From NCBI GenBank assembly GCA_023384675.1, contig JAHDVK010000035.1, forward strand, positions 1-51,789: DNA of 51,789 bases, read 5' to 3'. This document shows positions 35,911 to 44,258 of this stretch, one piece after another; the first letter of the stretch is position 1, and each line of letters opens with the position of its first letter. Below the pieces are notes generated by a model. The model saw only the letters and a list, made by a program, of their open reading frames with translations. It did not search any database and had not been told where the DNA came from. The translations under genes and the position numbers were made by a program. The stretch is from Bryobacteraceae bacterium (lineage in GTDB: Bacteria; Acidobacteriota; Terriglobia; Bryobacterales; Bryobacteraceae).

Positions 35911-36282
35911 TCACGTCTGGATGACAACCGTCGGATCAGACCCAGAATCCGGCGAGGCGACCGCCAGAATGTCGAAGGCCAGATCGTCACCCTCCAACAG
36001 GATCGGAGTTGGCCAGATCGCAGGCCGGATGCGCTCGCCGTCGGCGTGGTCTTTCATCACGATTGCGTCGAATGTCTGGTTGTCCGGATCGGCGGCGATG
36101 ACCTTCACGTACTCTTCATTCGCGCCGCCAGGGTCAAGGAAGAGAAACTGCCCCGCCGCCAACCCCAGGCGGTTGGCTCCGTACGAGGCAGTCTGAAGGG
36201 TCTGGGGAGCCGGGTTTGCCGTGACAGCCTGGGCCAGGGCGAGTCCGTAGTCCGCGTAGGGCAGACGTCGCGACGCCGGCAA
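35911..36282 (-). pseudogene. Remnant of a prophage structural gene
   Basis: About 115 native residues (LPYADYGLALAQAVTANP, FLFLDPGGANEEYVKVIAAD, NQTFDAIVMKDHADGE, then a final strand). It looks like the C-terminal part of a small virion or head-tail protein. It has no proper start: its 5' end joins the truncated intein of the terminase near 36290, so an upstream segment has been deleted. Family not recognised. Confidence 0.55.
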
Positions 36283-37415
36283 CCCTCTCGCGACTGCACA
36301 GGCCTTCCGGCGATCAGGTATTGCCTGGGCTCCCGCCGATAGATCGTAGCTTTGAGACCCAGCGACATGAGCAGCTCGTAGATTCCCTGCAGCAGCGCTG
36401 GAGTATGGGTCGTATATTCACAGCGGCCCTCTCGGCAAATATGCCCATCAGAGTCCATCAAACCCTGCAGGAGTGCGAGCCTCTGGCCGAAGCTCCCGCG
36501 AAGGTACGCTGCGGGGATGTGTTTGTTGCCCACCAGACCCAGATCGCGCAGACAACCCATGAAATAGGTTTCACCCTCAGCGACCACGATGCTGCCAAAC
36601 GAGCCATCGAGCCGTCTCTTTGTCCGTCGACCGCCATCCACGAGGAGATTGGCCGAGCGGCCTTTTCGCCACCAAGGCAATCGGTACTCGACCTTGACCC
36701 GCGATTGAGCCATGTGGTCCACAATTTCGTGGTCATCCTCATGGATGGTGATGTGGTTCATCACCGCGTTGCCGTTGCCGAGCCAATACCCGAGAAGGTA
36801 GGGGTCCAAGGGTAATGGGGACTCTGGCAGGCAGAGCGGGCCAGCCACATCGATGGCGTAGCGGTTTCTTTGCTTCCGCCCACCTGCCTTGTGCCGTGGG
36901 TACATCGCTGCTGTCGTTGTCTTTACCAGTCGGCGCTTCCCGGCTCCTAAGTCATCCCAGGCGACCCACCGGTGCGCACCGTCCGACACGATGCGACTGC
37001 CATCGGAGAAGGTGATTTCAAAGCATTCCCGATCGAAGAGGACATCAGAGACGCCGATGACGCGGGCCGGATGGCCGTTCTCGTCAAACACCCGATCTCC
37101 AACACGAATCGTCCCCATCGTGGTCCACCCCTCCACGGTGGGGATCGCGGTATCAAGCGCAAGCGGGCCTCCGATCTGCGAGCCCTTCATGAAGACCACA
37201 CGTTCGGTGGCTGAGGACGGCGACAGGCAATCCACGATTTCGCGCAGGTAGGGAGTTCGGTCTGTGCGCCAGGACCCTGGCTCAGCAGCTGACTTGCCCG
37301 ACAATCGCCGGTACCGGTCGGCCCACTCCGACACGGTCAGCAGCGGGTCCGGCCGCAGGCCGGCGCGGAAGGCCTGGTCGTAAACCTCAGCGGCTGTCAG
37401 CGCCGGCAAGCTCAT
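36283..37415 (-). pseudogene. terL: Phage terminase large subunit, intein-bearing and truncated
   Basis: The first 82 residues are a GpA-like terminase N-terminus (VSEWADRYRRLSGKSAAEPG; ERVVFMKGSQIGG). The P-loop segment is broken by an intein from about residue 84. The terminase remainder after the intein (Walker B, nuclease domain) is absent: at about residue 372 the frame runs into another phage gene. The protein cannot package DNA. The start ATG lies inside the small-subunit gene end (29-bp overlap). Confidence 0.85.
36290..37166 (-). other. Truncated intein with LAGLIDADG endonuclease in terL
   Basis: Begins PLALDTAIPTVEGWTTMG, then VGDRVFDENGHPARV (block A) and FSDGSRIVSDGAHRWVAW (block B). 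There is no Cys or Ser at position 1, and a Trp follows the block-B His: features of class 3 inteins known from phage helicases and terminases. A LAGLIDADG endonuclease is seen in LLGYWLGNGNA and LLQGLMDSDGHI. The C-terminal splicing blocks F and G (His-Asn, with the Cys and Thr of the WCT set) are missing, so it cannot splice. Boundaries are approximate. Confidence 0.82.
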
Positions 37416-37893
37416 CGAGGGCCTTTCGAATCTCAGAGGTCATCACCTGGTGCACAATGTCGGCGTCGGACTCCGCGGCCAGCATCGCCGCCAGCCGGTC
37501 CGGCAGGTTCAGCAGACTGTCGCGCACGGTCCGCGCCTTGGTGAACGCCGCGACCTGCACTTCGTCCCGGCTCACCAGCTTCGCCGTGCGTTCCTCGAAC
37601 TCGATCTTGGCCAGGCGGGCGAGGTAGCTCTCGCGAATTGCCCGGGCCTTGAAGTAATCGAGGCCACCGGCCGGATCCGTGCGCACGGGTTCAGGCGCGG
37701 GTATAACAGTGCGGACTGCAGCAGCCCGCTTTTGGCCGGGGCGCGTCCGCGTCTCCCACGTCGCATCGGCCTGGACACTGTCAATCTGGCCGTCCGCCGT
37801 CGTGGCGATCCGGCCCGCTTTGATCGCTTTCTGCACCGCCGCCAGGCTCAAGCCGCGATGTTTGGCGTAGCCCCGCAGGCTCAGCAGCGGCAT
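37387..37893 (-). CDS. terS: Phage terminase small subunit (Nu1-like)
   Basis: 168 residues. It has an N-terminal winged-helix/HTH (LRGYAKHRGLSLAAVQKAIKAGRI), a linker and a helical domain (KARAIRESYLARLAKIEFEE, AKLVSRDEVQVAAFTKA, LNLPDRLAAMLAAESDADI) usual for Nu1-type small terminases. It recognises phage DNA and delivers it to the large subunit. It overlaps terL in the normal phage order. It seems intact, although its partner is broken. Confidence 0.85.
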   Translation of the reverse strand: MPLLSLRGYAKHRGLSLAAVQKAIKAGRIATTADGQIDSVQADATWETRTRPGQKRAAAVRTVIPAPEPVRTDPAGGLDYFKARAIRESYLARLAKIEFEERTAKLVSRDEVQVAAFTKARTVRDSLLNLPDRLAAMLAAESDADIVHQVMTSEIRKALDELAGADSR

Positions 37894-37926
37894 CTCGAAG
37901 TTCTCAATCTTTCCCGGTCGATTTCG

Positions 37927-37957
37927 CTTGATTCATCGCCGAACCTGAGTGATGAAT
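37927..37957 (+). promoter_or_regulatory. Repeated promoter-like module, copy 1
   Basis: CTTGAT, exact 17-bp gap, TGATGAAT. The same layout is at 38345-38375 and 38969-38999. The ATG at 37967 begins 10 bases after the last base of the second box, which would give a leaderless or nearly leaderless mRNA. Confidence 0.5.
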
Positions 37958-37966
37958 GGTGTCGCA

Positions 37967-38269
37967 ATGAAGAACACCACCAAACGCACCAAAACGCCAG
38001 CGAACACCACGCCGGGCTTCACCCTCCGCATCGAGGAAACGACCGAACTCAGCGACGCCTTCCTGATCGCCGAATTTGACGGCGGCCGCTACGAACCGCT
38101 CGGCGGCGTGATCAGCCTGCGCGAGGCGAAGGAGTTTGCCGACAACGACATGCGCTGCCGGATGCGCGACCTCGAGGCTGGCAAAGAACCCGCCTGCCCG
38201 GACGGCTACGTGGTCTGGGCCCGCGGAGTCGACGGCGTCTACCAGGTGGCCGACCGCTTCAACCCCTGA
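37967..38269 (+). CDS. Small prophage/island protein of unknown function
   Basis: 100 residues from ATG 37967 (an earlier ATG at 37952 is possible). A basic Thr-rich start is followed by FTLRIEETTELSDAFLIAEFDGGRYE-like strands (read in pieces), VISLREAKEFADNDM and a C-terminal DGYVVWARGVDGVYQVA strand pair. It looks like a compact alpha/beta protein. Divergent from terS and first of a series of small plus-strand genes. No family recognised. The start region (TCGC-ATGAAGAACACC) is almost the same as that of the 39009 gene. Confidence 0.65.
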   Translation: MKNTTKRTKTPANTTPGFTLRIEETTELSDAFLIAEFDGGRYEPLGGVISLREAKEFADNDMRCRMRDLEAGKEPACPDGYVVWARGVDGVYQVADRFNP

Positions 38270-38292
38270 TCACCCGCCAGCCAGAGCCCCAC

Positions 38293-38326
38293 GCCCCGGC
38301 CCTCGCGCCGGGGCTTCTTTTCTTCT
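38293..38326 (+). terminator. Rho-independent terminator, module copy 1
   Basis: Stem GCCCCGGC/GCCGGGGC with a 6-base loop, then TTCTTTTCTTCT. The same stem and loop length is at 38915-38948. Confidence 0.8.
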
Positions 38327-38344
38327 GAATCAGATCGCAATTCG

Positions 38345-38375
38345 CTTGATCGGGGGCGCATTTGAAGTGATGAAT
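38345..38375 (+). promoter_or_regulatory. Repeated promoter-like module, copy 2
   Basis: CTTGAT, 17-bp gap, TGATGAAT, followed by AAGGAG and ATG 38396. Begins 19 bases after the terminator before it. Confidence 0.5.
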
Positions 38376-38395
38376 GTTCGTGCAAGGAGACCACG

Positions 38396-38599
38396 ATGGC
38401 AAAGAGAAACCTCACCCAGGAAGAAGCGAACAGCCTGCACCGCGAGCTGATCGAGAAAGCCGCCCGAGACGCCCGCAAGGAAGCAGACGATCTCGCCCGC
38501 CAGATTAAAGACATGCAGGCGCGCCACGCCCGCGCCGAAGCCGACGCCCGCCGCCTGACACAGCTGGTCGTCAAGACCTGGGGCATGGGCAAGAAGTAG
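38396..38599 (+). CDS. Small coiled-coil protein
   Basis: 67 residues, with AAGGAG 8 bases before the ATG. Almost entirely helical and charged (EEANSLHRELIEKAARDARK; DLARQIKDMQARHARAEADA), compatible with a dimeric coiled coil. It ends VVKTWGMGKK. No known family. It is followed after 20 bp by another small gene and shares its terminator. Confidence 0.65.
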   Translation: MAKRNLTQEEANSLHRELIEKAARDARKEADDLARQIKDMQARHARAEADARRLTQLVVKTWGMGKK

Positions 38600-38619
38600 C
38601 CATCGGAAGAACCCGCACC

Positions 38620-38889
38620 ATGAACACCAGACCCACCACCACGATGATCCTGACACTCAGCGCACGAGGCGTGCCCACCTCGCGCGTGCCCGTTGCCTCC
38701 TTTGCGGAAGCGAGCCGCCGATGGGCGCAATTCCGGGATGCCGAAGGGTTCGGCGCATCCGGGCTCAAACGCGACTCCGGGCGCCTCACGGACGCCAAGA
38801 CGGGCACGCTGGTCGCCCACGTCAGCTACAACGGCCGCGTTTGGGGACCGGATCCCACCTCCCGCGTCCTGCTCGAAGAGGCCCAGTAG
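38620..38889 (+). CDS. Small hypothetical protein
   Basis: 89 residues. The core reads VPVASFAEASRRWAQFRDAE, then SGLKRDSGRLTDAKTGTL and VAHVSYNGRVWGPDP, an alpha-beta arrangement with a terminal hairpin. It ends just before the second terminator copy. Base composition and codon use agree with its neighbours. Function unknown. Confidence 0.65.
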   Translation: MNTRPTTTMILTLSARGVPTSRVPVASFAEASRRWAQFRDAEGFGASGLKRDSGRLTDAKTGTLVAHVSYNGRVWGPDPTSRVLLEEAQ

Positions 38890-38914
38890 ACCCACGCAGG
38901 CCCACGACTCACGC

Positions 38915-38948
38915 GCCCCGGCCACCGCGCCGGGGCTTCTCTTTCTTC
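38915..38948 (+). terminator. Rho-independent terminator, module copy 2
   Basis: Stem GCCCCGGC/GCCGGGGC, loop CACCGC, tail TTCTCTTTCTTC; near-copy of 38293-38326. Confidence 0.8.
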
Positions 38949-38968
38949 AAATCGACCTGCAGATTCTA

Positions 38969-38999
38969 CTTGCTTCTTTGCGCAGCGGAAGCGATTCAT
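38969..38999 (+). promoter_or_regulatory. Repeated promoter-like module, copy 3
   Basis: CTTGCT, 17-bp gap, CGATTCAT, then ATG 39009 after 9 bases, the same geometry as copy 1. Confidence 0.45.
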
Positions 39000-39008
39000 G
39001 GGTTCGCG

Positions 39009-39278
39009 ATGAGGAACACCGAAACGCAGCCCACCAAAACGAAGGCCGGAGTGACCCGCGATCAGTTGATCGCCTGGGCCACTCGCAACGGCTGGAAACT
39101 CGACCGCTGGGGCCACCTCAAGAAGGACTTCCCCAACGGCGCCCACCGCCTGAAACTGAGCCGCATTGCCGCCCGGCACGAGATCCAAACACCCTTCGGG
39201 TGGGCTCGTACCGCCAGCGGTTACTACAAGCAACTCACCATCACCGCCGACGACAAACTCGCCGGCCTCAACCGATAG
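39009..39278 (+). CDS. Small hypothetical protein
   Basis: 89 residues beginning MRNTETQPTKTKAGVTRDQL. A helix (IAWATRNGWKLDRWGHL) precedes KLSRIAARHEIQTPFGW and a C-terminal strand (GYYKQLTITADD). It may be a small nucleic-acid-binding protein by its basic character, but this is a guess. It follows promoter module 3 and lies 15 bp before the DUF3489 gene. Confidence 0.65.
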   Translation: MRNTETQPTKTKAGVTRDQLIAWATRNGWKLDRWGHLKKDFPNGAHRLKLSRIAARHEIQTPFGWARTASGYYKQLTITADDKLAGLNR

Positions 39279-39293
39279 AAAGGACCCACTCTC

Positions 39294-39854
39294 ATGACCA
39301 TCTTTGCCATCGATGCCGAAAACACCATCACCGCCTACCTCGCGGGCGAGTCGATCCCCGAGGACCACGTCACCTTCTCCTCCGAGAAGGAGCTCACCAA
39401 ACTCGCCGCCGCCTGGCCCATGGCCCGCTTCGCGGAAGTCTGGAACAACTTCGCCGAGGTGCCGCCCTTCGGCGACCTGAAGCCGGTGAAGAAATTCACG
39501 GACCGCAAGACGGCCGTGGCCCGCATCTGGCGCGCCGTCCAGGCCCTGACACCCACCCCCGCGCCTACGGCGGCCCCTGCCGCGCCCGCGCCCAAGAAGG
39601 CGGCCACCAAGGCCACCTCCAACGACGAGCCGCGCGAGGCGCGCCCGGGCAGCAAGAAGGCCATCGTGCTCGACCTGCTCCGCCGCCCCGAAGGCGCCAC
39701 CCTCGAGCAGATCATGTCCGCCACGGGCTGGCAGTCGCACAGCGTCCGCGGCTTCCTCTCCGGCAGCCTCGGCAAGAAGATGGGCCTCGCCATCGAATCC
39801 CTCAAGACCGACGACGGCGCCCGCGCCTACCGCCTCCCGGAGGCCCAGGCATGA
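39294..39854 (+). CDS. DUF3489 domain protein
   Basis: 186 residues. The N-terminal part (MTIFAIDAENTITAYLAGE, AWPMARFAEVWNNFAEVPPF) is followed by an Ala/Pro/Lys linker and a C-terminal winged-helix-like DUF3489 domain: SKKAIVLDLLRRPEGATLEQ, IMSATGWQSHSVRGFLSGSL, then KTDDGARAYRL. The domain is frequent in prophages and plasmids and is thought to bind DNA. Its stop overlaps the ATG of the next gene (ATGA), so the two are coupled. Confidence 0.8.
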   Translation: MTIFAIDAENTITAYLAGESIPEDHVTFSSEKELTKLAAAWPMARFAEVWNNFAEVPPFGDLKPVKKFTDRKTAVARIWRAVQALTPTPAPTAAPAAPAPKKAATKATSNDEPREARPGSKKAIVLDLLRRPEGATLEQIMSATGWQSHSVRGFLSGSLGKKMGLAIESLKTDDGARAYRLPEAQA

Positions 39855-40093
39855 AGGGCTGGAAGCGCATCACCGTCGACGCGGAAGTCGCCAACGCACT
39901 GCGCGGCCTCGCCATCGGAGAAATGGAGGGCGTCACCGCCCTCCCCGATGGCCAGGTCGCCTTCCTGATCGATCCCGACGTCGCCGCCGAACTCGACCGC
40001 CAGCGCCAGCCCGGCGAGGACGACAGCCGCCTGCTGCGCCGGGTTCTGAAGGAACAGACCGGCATCATCATCCCGGAAAGGAGACCCAACTGA
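39851..40093 (+). CDS. Small hypothetical protein coupled to the DUF3489 gene
   Basis: 80 residues starting MKGWKRITVDAEVANALRGL, then a strand (VTALPDGQVAFLIDPDVAAE) and a helical end (DDSRLLRRVLKEQTG). It may be a small regulator or antitoxin-like protein, but no toxin is visible next to it. Overlaps the previous gene by ATGA and abuts the next start at 40094. Confidence 0.6.
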   Translation: MKGWKRITVDAEVANALRGLAIGEMEGVTALPDGQVAFLIDPDVAAELDRQRQPGEDDSRLLRRVLKEQTGIIIPERRPN

Positions 40094-40486
40094 ATGCCCC
40101 GACCCGTCCAACACGCCAAGGCCTACACGCAGCCGGGCGTAGCGTTCCGCATCCATCCCTCGCGCCAGGACCGTTTCGCCGGCGCGATTGGCACCGTCCT
40201 CAACAAGACCAGCCGGTTGCAGTCCGAGAAGTTCATGCACCTGATGCGCGAGTCCCGGTCCGGCGAGGCGGTTGATTTCGCCTATGCCGCCCTGTCGGAC
40301 GCCTACCCTGGCTTCTACTTCGGCTGCATCGGCCCCGACGAAGAAGGCTGGATCGAGTACGGCTGGCTCCCCGATGGCGTCCCGCAGTACGGAGGTGAAT
40401 CCGGTGAGACGCCCGTGGTCGAGGGCGGGACCCAGGAGTTCTACGCCTTCGAAGATCTGGGCCGCAAACTCGAGCGAATGGGCTAG
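40094..40486 (+). CDS. Hypothetical protein of the small-gene array
   Basis: 130 residues starting MPRPVQHAKAYTQPGVAFRI; GAAAGGAGACCC lies before the ATG. The middle reads LMRESRSGEAVDFAYAALSD, then a strongly aromatic, acidic segment (GFYFGCIGPDEEGWIEYGW) and a C-terminal FYAFEDLGRKLERMG. It may be a compact alpha/beta protein of phage origin. Last gene of the array; a stem-loop follows at 40507-40527. Confidence 0.6.
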   Translation: MPRPVQHAKAYTQPGVAFRIHPSRQDRFAGAIGTVLNKTSRLQSEKFMHLMRESRSGEAVDFAYAALSDAYPGFYFGCIGPDEEGWIEYGWLPDGVPQYGGESGETPVVEGGTQEFYAFEDLGRKLERMG

Positions 40487-40844
40487 CCCAGCCCCGCCGC
40501 CGCCCGCCGCCAGCCGGGCGCTGGCGGCAAGTCCAGTTCGTGTCTTGGCCAGATTCTCGTTGATCTTTGAACGTCCCGAGTAATGATCGTCCACAGCAGA
40601 GACCCGATCACCTTCCTCTCGCCATCGACTCTCTGGCGTGCTCACTACGTCCAGGAATCTACACATGGACTCTGAGTTCGAAGCCTCGTGTCGCCGATCC
40701 CCACGCTAAAAGTCGGATCCCGGCAGAGGCGACGTTGACTCCTGACCTAGCGTCAGAATCAGTCCTCACGCACAGGACTGACCCTCCTGCCTGAGGCGGT
40801 TGTCATGGGCCCGCGGATTTGGGATGGATGGGTCGGCCCACGCG
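40487..40844. other. Intergenic region with two hairpins
   Basis: 358 bp without a gene. CCGCCAGC/GCTGGCGG (40507-40514/40520-40527) may end the plus-strand array. TCAGTCCT/AGGACTGA (40759-40766/40774-40781) could end transcription of the minus-strand respiratory operon. No T-tracts of note follow either. Confidence 0.45.
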
Positions 40845-42620
40845 TCATCCCTCGGCACCTGCGACTCCTTGAGCCCCCTTCGTGCGCAGCCAGCGTGGCA
40901 GCAGAACGAGCGTGCCGCCAAAGAGAAGTAGCGACAAGAACAGCGCCATCGTCCGATCGCCGTGTAGATCCTGAGCCACCAGTTTATAACCGCCCAGTAT
41001 CATCAGCGGGTAGACCAGGCGCGTCAATTCGGGCATGTTCCATCGAAAACCGGCCCAGGCAAGTGACAGCGACATGCTCGTGATCACGGCGGTCCGCAAG
41101 GTCGCGCAGTAGGCGATGGCCGCTTCCTGCCCAGCCACATTCAGGTATAGTCCGGTGAACAGACCCGCACTCAGCCCCGCAGCGTGCCACGCCATAATCG
41201 CGGTGACGGCCAGTGAGAGGCCGGAATGTGTGCCCGTCCGGACCGCCCGCTTTTGGTAGTGCATTGCAGTTACGTACGACAAGGCCACTGTCGCGATCAC
41301 TACCCAACCGGCAGTGGAAAAGCCGGAGAGACCGACGACAGAACCGATGAGCAACCGGCCTGCCGCTGCCGCTGCGCCGGATAATACAGCCCCAAGCAGC
41401 AGGTAGAGCAGACCATGCCAGCGCAAAGTGATGCGCGCGCCCACGCCACCTGCCACAATGCAGGCCAGCGCCAGAAACGACAACGCCCCCGCGAACGGCG
41501 CCCCACTGAGCAGCAGCCAGGAACCCGCCAGTGTGAGCAGCAGTCCGAATGTCGAGTAAGTGTAAAAGTTGCGGTCGTGCCTGCCTCGGCGCTCAAGATG
41601 GGTGAACGTCACAAGATAGCAGGCTGCGCCGCACAGTAGCGCGAAGGCCGGCATGGCAAAGGGCAGGAAGCCCGACCCGTCCGCTGCCGCCACCGCACCG
41701 CCGACGCCGATGGCAAACGCCGCTGCAAACTGGGTGGTCTCGAAGATGGTGAAAGAGAAGCCCCGGCCGAGTGTGCGTACAAGCGTGCTGGTCAGGTAGA
41801 TCCCGAGCAGTGCCACCTGCACGACCGGCGCCGCCGCCGTGGACAAGGCGACGTAACCCGGTGGGAGCGCATCCCGCACCGCCAGATAGGTAAGGAAGAG
41901 CACAGCGAGGTTGGCTGACCCGGCCGCCACCCACCGTTCCGGAAGCCAGTGCTCGAGGCACGCCGAAACCTCGACGGCCGCCGCCACTGCCAGCAACGCC
42001 AGAGTGAAGGGGAGCGCGTCCCTAGTCGCGGCCAAAAGACCCCAGGCGGTAAACACACCCGCCAGCAGCGCGACCCAGGCCAGCGCCGTGATGTTCTTGC
42101 GCCATGAAACCACCAGACCCAGAATCGTGAATCCGGCCAGCACGGCGGCAGCAACCCAGGTGGAGAGGGCCTGGAAGCGGACGGTCGCCTCCCAGATCAG
42201 CGGGACCAACACGAGGACAGAGGTTGCGCTGCGGACGGTGATTTCCAATCTCTGTCCACCAGGGGTCTTCGCGGCGAGAGCCATCCAGGCAACCGCGTAA
42301 ACCAGCCCTAAGCCGACGCCCGCCTCCAGGGGGAGTGTGCCCATCTCGGTCAAGGCTCGGAGAAAATAGGCCCCGGCGATCCCAAGCAGCGCACGGCCGA
42401 AGACTGGAATGGCGGCTGCCGGGCTCTCCAGGCCATTGGCGATCTGGAGTGCGGGTTCCGCTTTCGGTTCGGGTCCGAGACCGTCAAGGTCCGCGTCTGG
42501 CGGCCTGCCCATCTGCTCCTCGATGCGCGCCAGGCGAAGTTCGATCGTGTTCAGTTTGCGCGCCAAGGCCTCCAGCGTGGGCTGTGACGCTGCGACAGTA
42601 GGACCGATCGGTTCGGACAT
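40845..42620 (-). CDS. DUF2339 multi-pass membrane protein
   Basis: 591 residues. The N-terminus carries a short coiled coil (LEALARKLNTIELRLARIEE), then a Pro/Glu linker. About 16-18 hydrophobic helices follow, for example FGRALLGIAGAYFLRALTEM, VGLGLVYAVAWMALAA and YLLLGAVLSGAAAAAGRLL. This layout is the DUF2339 family, whose function is unknown. It sits 42 bp after the monoheme cytochrome gene on the same strand, so it may belong to the respiratory operon as its last member. No catalytic motif. Confidence 0.8.
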   Translation of the reverse strand: MSEPIGPTVAASQPTLEALARKLNTIELRLARIEEQMGRPPDADLDGLGPEPKAEPALQIANGLESPAAAIPVFGRALLGIAGAYFLRALTEMGTLPLEAGVGLGLVYAVAWMALAAKTPGGQRLEITVRSATSVLVLVPLIWEATVRFQALSTWVAAAVLAGFTILGLVVSWRKNITALAWVALLAGVFTAWGLLAATRDALPFTLALLAVAAAVEVSACLEHWLPERWVAAGSANLAVLFLTYLAVRDALPPGYVALSTAAAPVVQVALLGIYLTSTLVRTLGRGFSFTIFETTQFAAAFAIGVGGAVAAADGSGFLPFAMPAFALLCGAACYLVTFTHLERRGRHDRNFYTYSTFGLLLTLAGSWLLLSGAPFAGALSFLALACIVAGGVGARITLRWHGLLYLLLGAVLSGAAAAAGRLLIGSVVGLSGFSTAGWVVIATVALSYVTAMHYQKRAVRTGTHSGLSLAVTAIMAWHAAGLSAGLFTGLYLNVAGQEAAIAYCATLRTAVITSMSLSLAWAGFRWNMPELTRLVYPLMILGGYKLVAQDLHGDRTMALFLSLLLFGGTLVLLPRWLRTKGAQGVAGAEG

Positions 42621-42662
42621 GACTGTCTCCTGCCGGCTTGGCCGCCGGTGCTGGACATACGG

Positions 42663-42971
42663 CTATTTCTTCATGGTGCGAATGAGCGCCACGACATCCG
42701 AGGTATCCTTGGCAGAAAGTCCCTTGACGGGCTTCATCTTGCCGGTACCCTCCACGATGATCTTCTTCAGCTGAGCATCGGATTTCTTCTGGACGTCCGC
42801 CGAGCCGAGGTGGAGGATCTCCACCTTGAGCATCGAGGCGATTTTCGGGTTTCCTTCTCCTTTAGCGCCGTGACAGCGCTTACACTCCTTGTCATAGGCC
42901 GCCTGGCCATCGGCCGCCAGAGTGAGCGGCACCGTGAGGAGCGCGCACAACATCATGGTTGACCAGTTCAT
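42663..42971 (-). CDS. Monoheme c-type cytochrome
   Basis: 102 residues: signal peptide (MMLCALLTVPLTLAA), heme motif CKRCH at about residues 30-34 and distal Met in GKMKPVKGL, so a class I cytochrome with His/Met ligation. GGAGG precedes the ATG. It starts 3 bp after the multiheme gene. Soluble in the periplasm, it would carry electrons from the bc-type complex to a terminal oxidase or reductase that lies elsewhere. Confidence 0.9.
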   Translation of the reverse strand: MNWSTMMLCALLTVPLTLAADGQAAYDKECKRCHGAKGEGNPKIASMLKVEILHLGSADVQKKSDAQLKKIIVEGTGKMKPVKGLSAKDTSDVVALIRTMKK

Positions 42972-42974
42972 AAT

Positions 42975-44258
42975 TCAACCTCCCAGGGAATCACCGCTAC
43001 CTGAGCTTGCGCCGGGCGCGTTAAGTGAACGTTCATTGCGCTCGAAGTTCCTGATCCACAGCCAGAGACCGAGAATCGTTAGGCTGATTGCAGCCAGCGA
43101 GAACAGCAAGCCGGTGCGCCTGCGGTCCAGCTCCTCCAGTGCGGACAAGCCCGCGGTGTAGGTTTCGCGCGTGATCGCGAGCCCTTCCTGGACGGGCGCG
43201 CCCACAGCATCCACCCGGAAGGCGTGCACCGCGACGCGCGCCTTCACGAGTTGCTCCTGCGCTTCTGTCTGCCGGAGCAAGGCGGGTGAGACTTCCATGC
43301 CGGAGCGGCGCGCCCGGTCGAGAATCGCCTTGGAGCGGTCGATCTGCGAACTCAGCTCGCCAATGAGCTCTGCCATGCCCGCGGCAGTCTGGCCGCCGGC
43401 GGACTCCGCGTCGTGGCAATTGGCGCAGATGCCGGATTCACTATTGAGCAGTTCGGGGGTGGGGTGTATGACGGCGTGATTCTCATGGCAAGCGACACAG
43501 CCGGCGACGCCCATGCCGTCGAAGATGGGCTTGTGCGGACTTCCGCGGTAGAGGTCCTCCATCATGACGTGGCAGGTTCCGCACACGGCCGCGACTTCGC
43601 CGACATGTGGGGGTGCGGCGCCATGGTTACCGTGACAAGAGGCGCAGCTTGGTGCTGAGAGGTCGCCGCGATCGGCCAGCGCCCTCCAGTGGACGCTCGT
43701 TTGGTAATCAGCCAGCACCGTGGGGCTGATCTTGTACTTTTCCATGCGGGCGGTGTCGGAGTGGCAACGTGCACAGGTTTCGGGCAGGCGCAGGGGGTGG
43801 ACTGGCGATAGGGGATCCTTAGTCGTGCGGATGTCGTGGACGCCATGGCAGTCCACGCAGTTGGCAACGGCGGTGTCGCCAGCGGCGAGGCGCTTGCCGT
43901 GATTGCTCGTAAGATATTGAGCCAACTGATCGACGCGCTGGCGGGGATTGTACTTGTGCATCAGGCTGGCGTCGCTATGGCAGCGGGCGCAAAGTTGCGG
44001 CACGGCCGTGCGCGGGATCTTGCCGCGAAAGCCGCGCGCCGGACTCATCGCCGCGTCTGCATCGTCGCGCTGCGGGTCGCCGCCATGGCAATCGGCGCAA
44101 CTGAAGCCGTGACGATGGTGGATGTCATTCGTGAACTTCCGGACCGGATCGCTCTGAACCCCTTCGAGGCCCTGATGACACGTGACGCAGGAGTCCTTGG
44201 CCGCAAGGCAGATTGACATCAGCATGGCCAACCAGGATGCCACCATAATCGTTTTCAT
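42975..44258 (-). CDS. Nonaheme c-type cytochrome, membrane-anchored
   Basis: 427 residues from ATG 44258, which overlaps the cytochrome b stop (ATGA). After a signal peptide (MVASWLAMLMSICLA) there are nine CxxCH motifs (CVTCH, CADCH, CARCH twice, CVDCH, CASCH, CGTCH, CVACH, CANCH), many with paired distal His. A helical region and a C-terminal membrane helix (LLFSLAAISLTILGLWLWI) follow. It probably replaces cytochrome c1 as the electron exit of the Rieske/cytochrome b complex. The open frame continues upstream of 44258 but lacks a signal, so the later start is used. Confidence 0.9.
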   Translation of the reverse strand: MKTIMVASWLAMLMSICLAAKDSCVTCHQGLEGVQSDPVRKFTNDIHHRHGFSCADCHGGDPQRDDADAAMSPARGFRGKIPRTAVPQLCARCHSDASLMHKYNPRQRVDQLAQYLTSNHGKRLAAGDTAVANCVDCHGVHDIRTTKDPLSPVHPLRLPETCARCHSDTARMEKYKISPTVLADYQTSVHWRALADRGDLSAPSCASCHGNHGAAPPHVGEVAAVCGTCHVMMEDLYRGSPHKPIFDGMGVAGCVACHENHAVIHPTPELLNSESGICANCHDAESAGGQTAAGMAELIGELSSQIDRSKAILDRARRSGMEVSPALLRQTEAQEQLVKARVAVHAFRVDAVGAPVQEGLAITRETYTAGLSALEELDRRRTGLLFSLAAISLTILGLWLWIRNFERNERSLNAPGASSGSGDSLGG

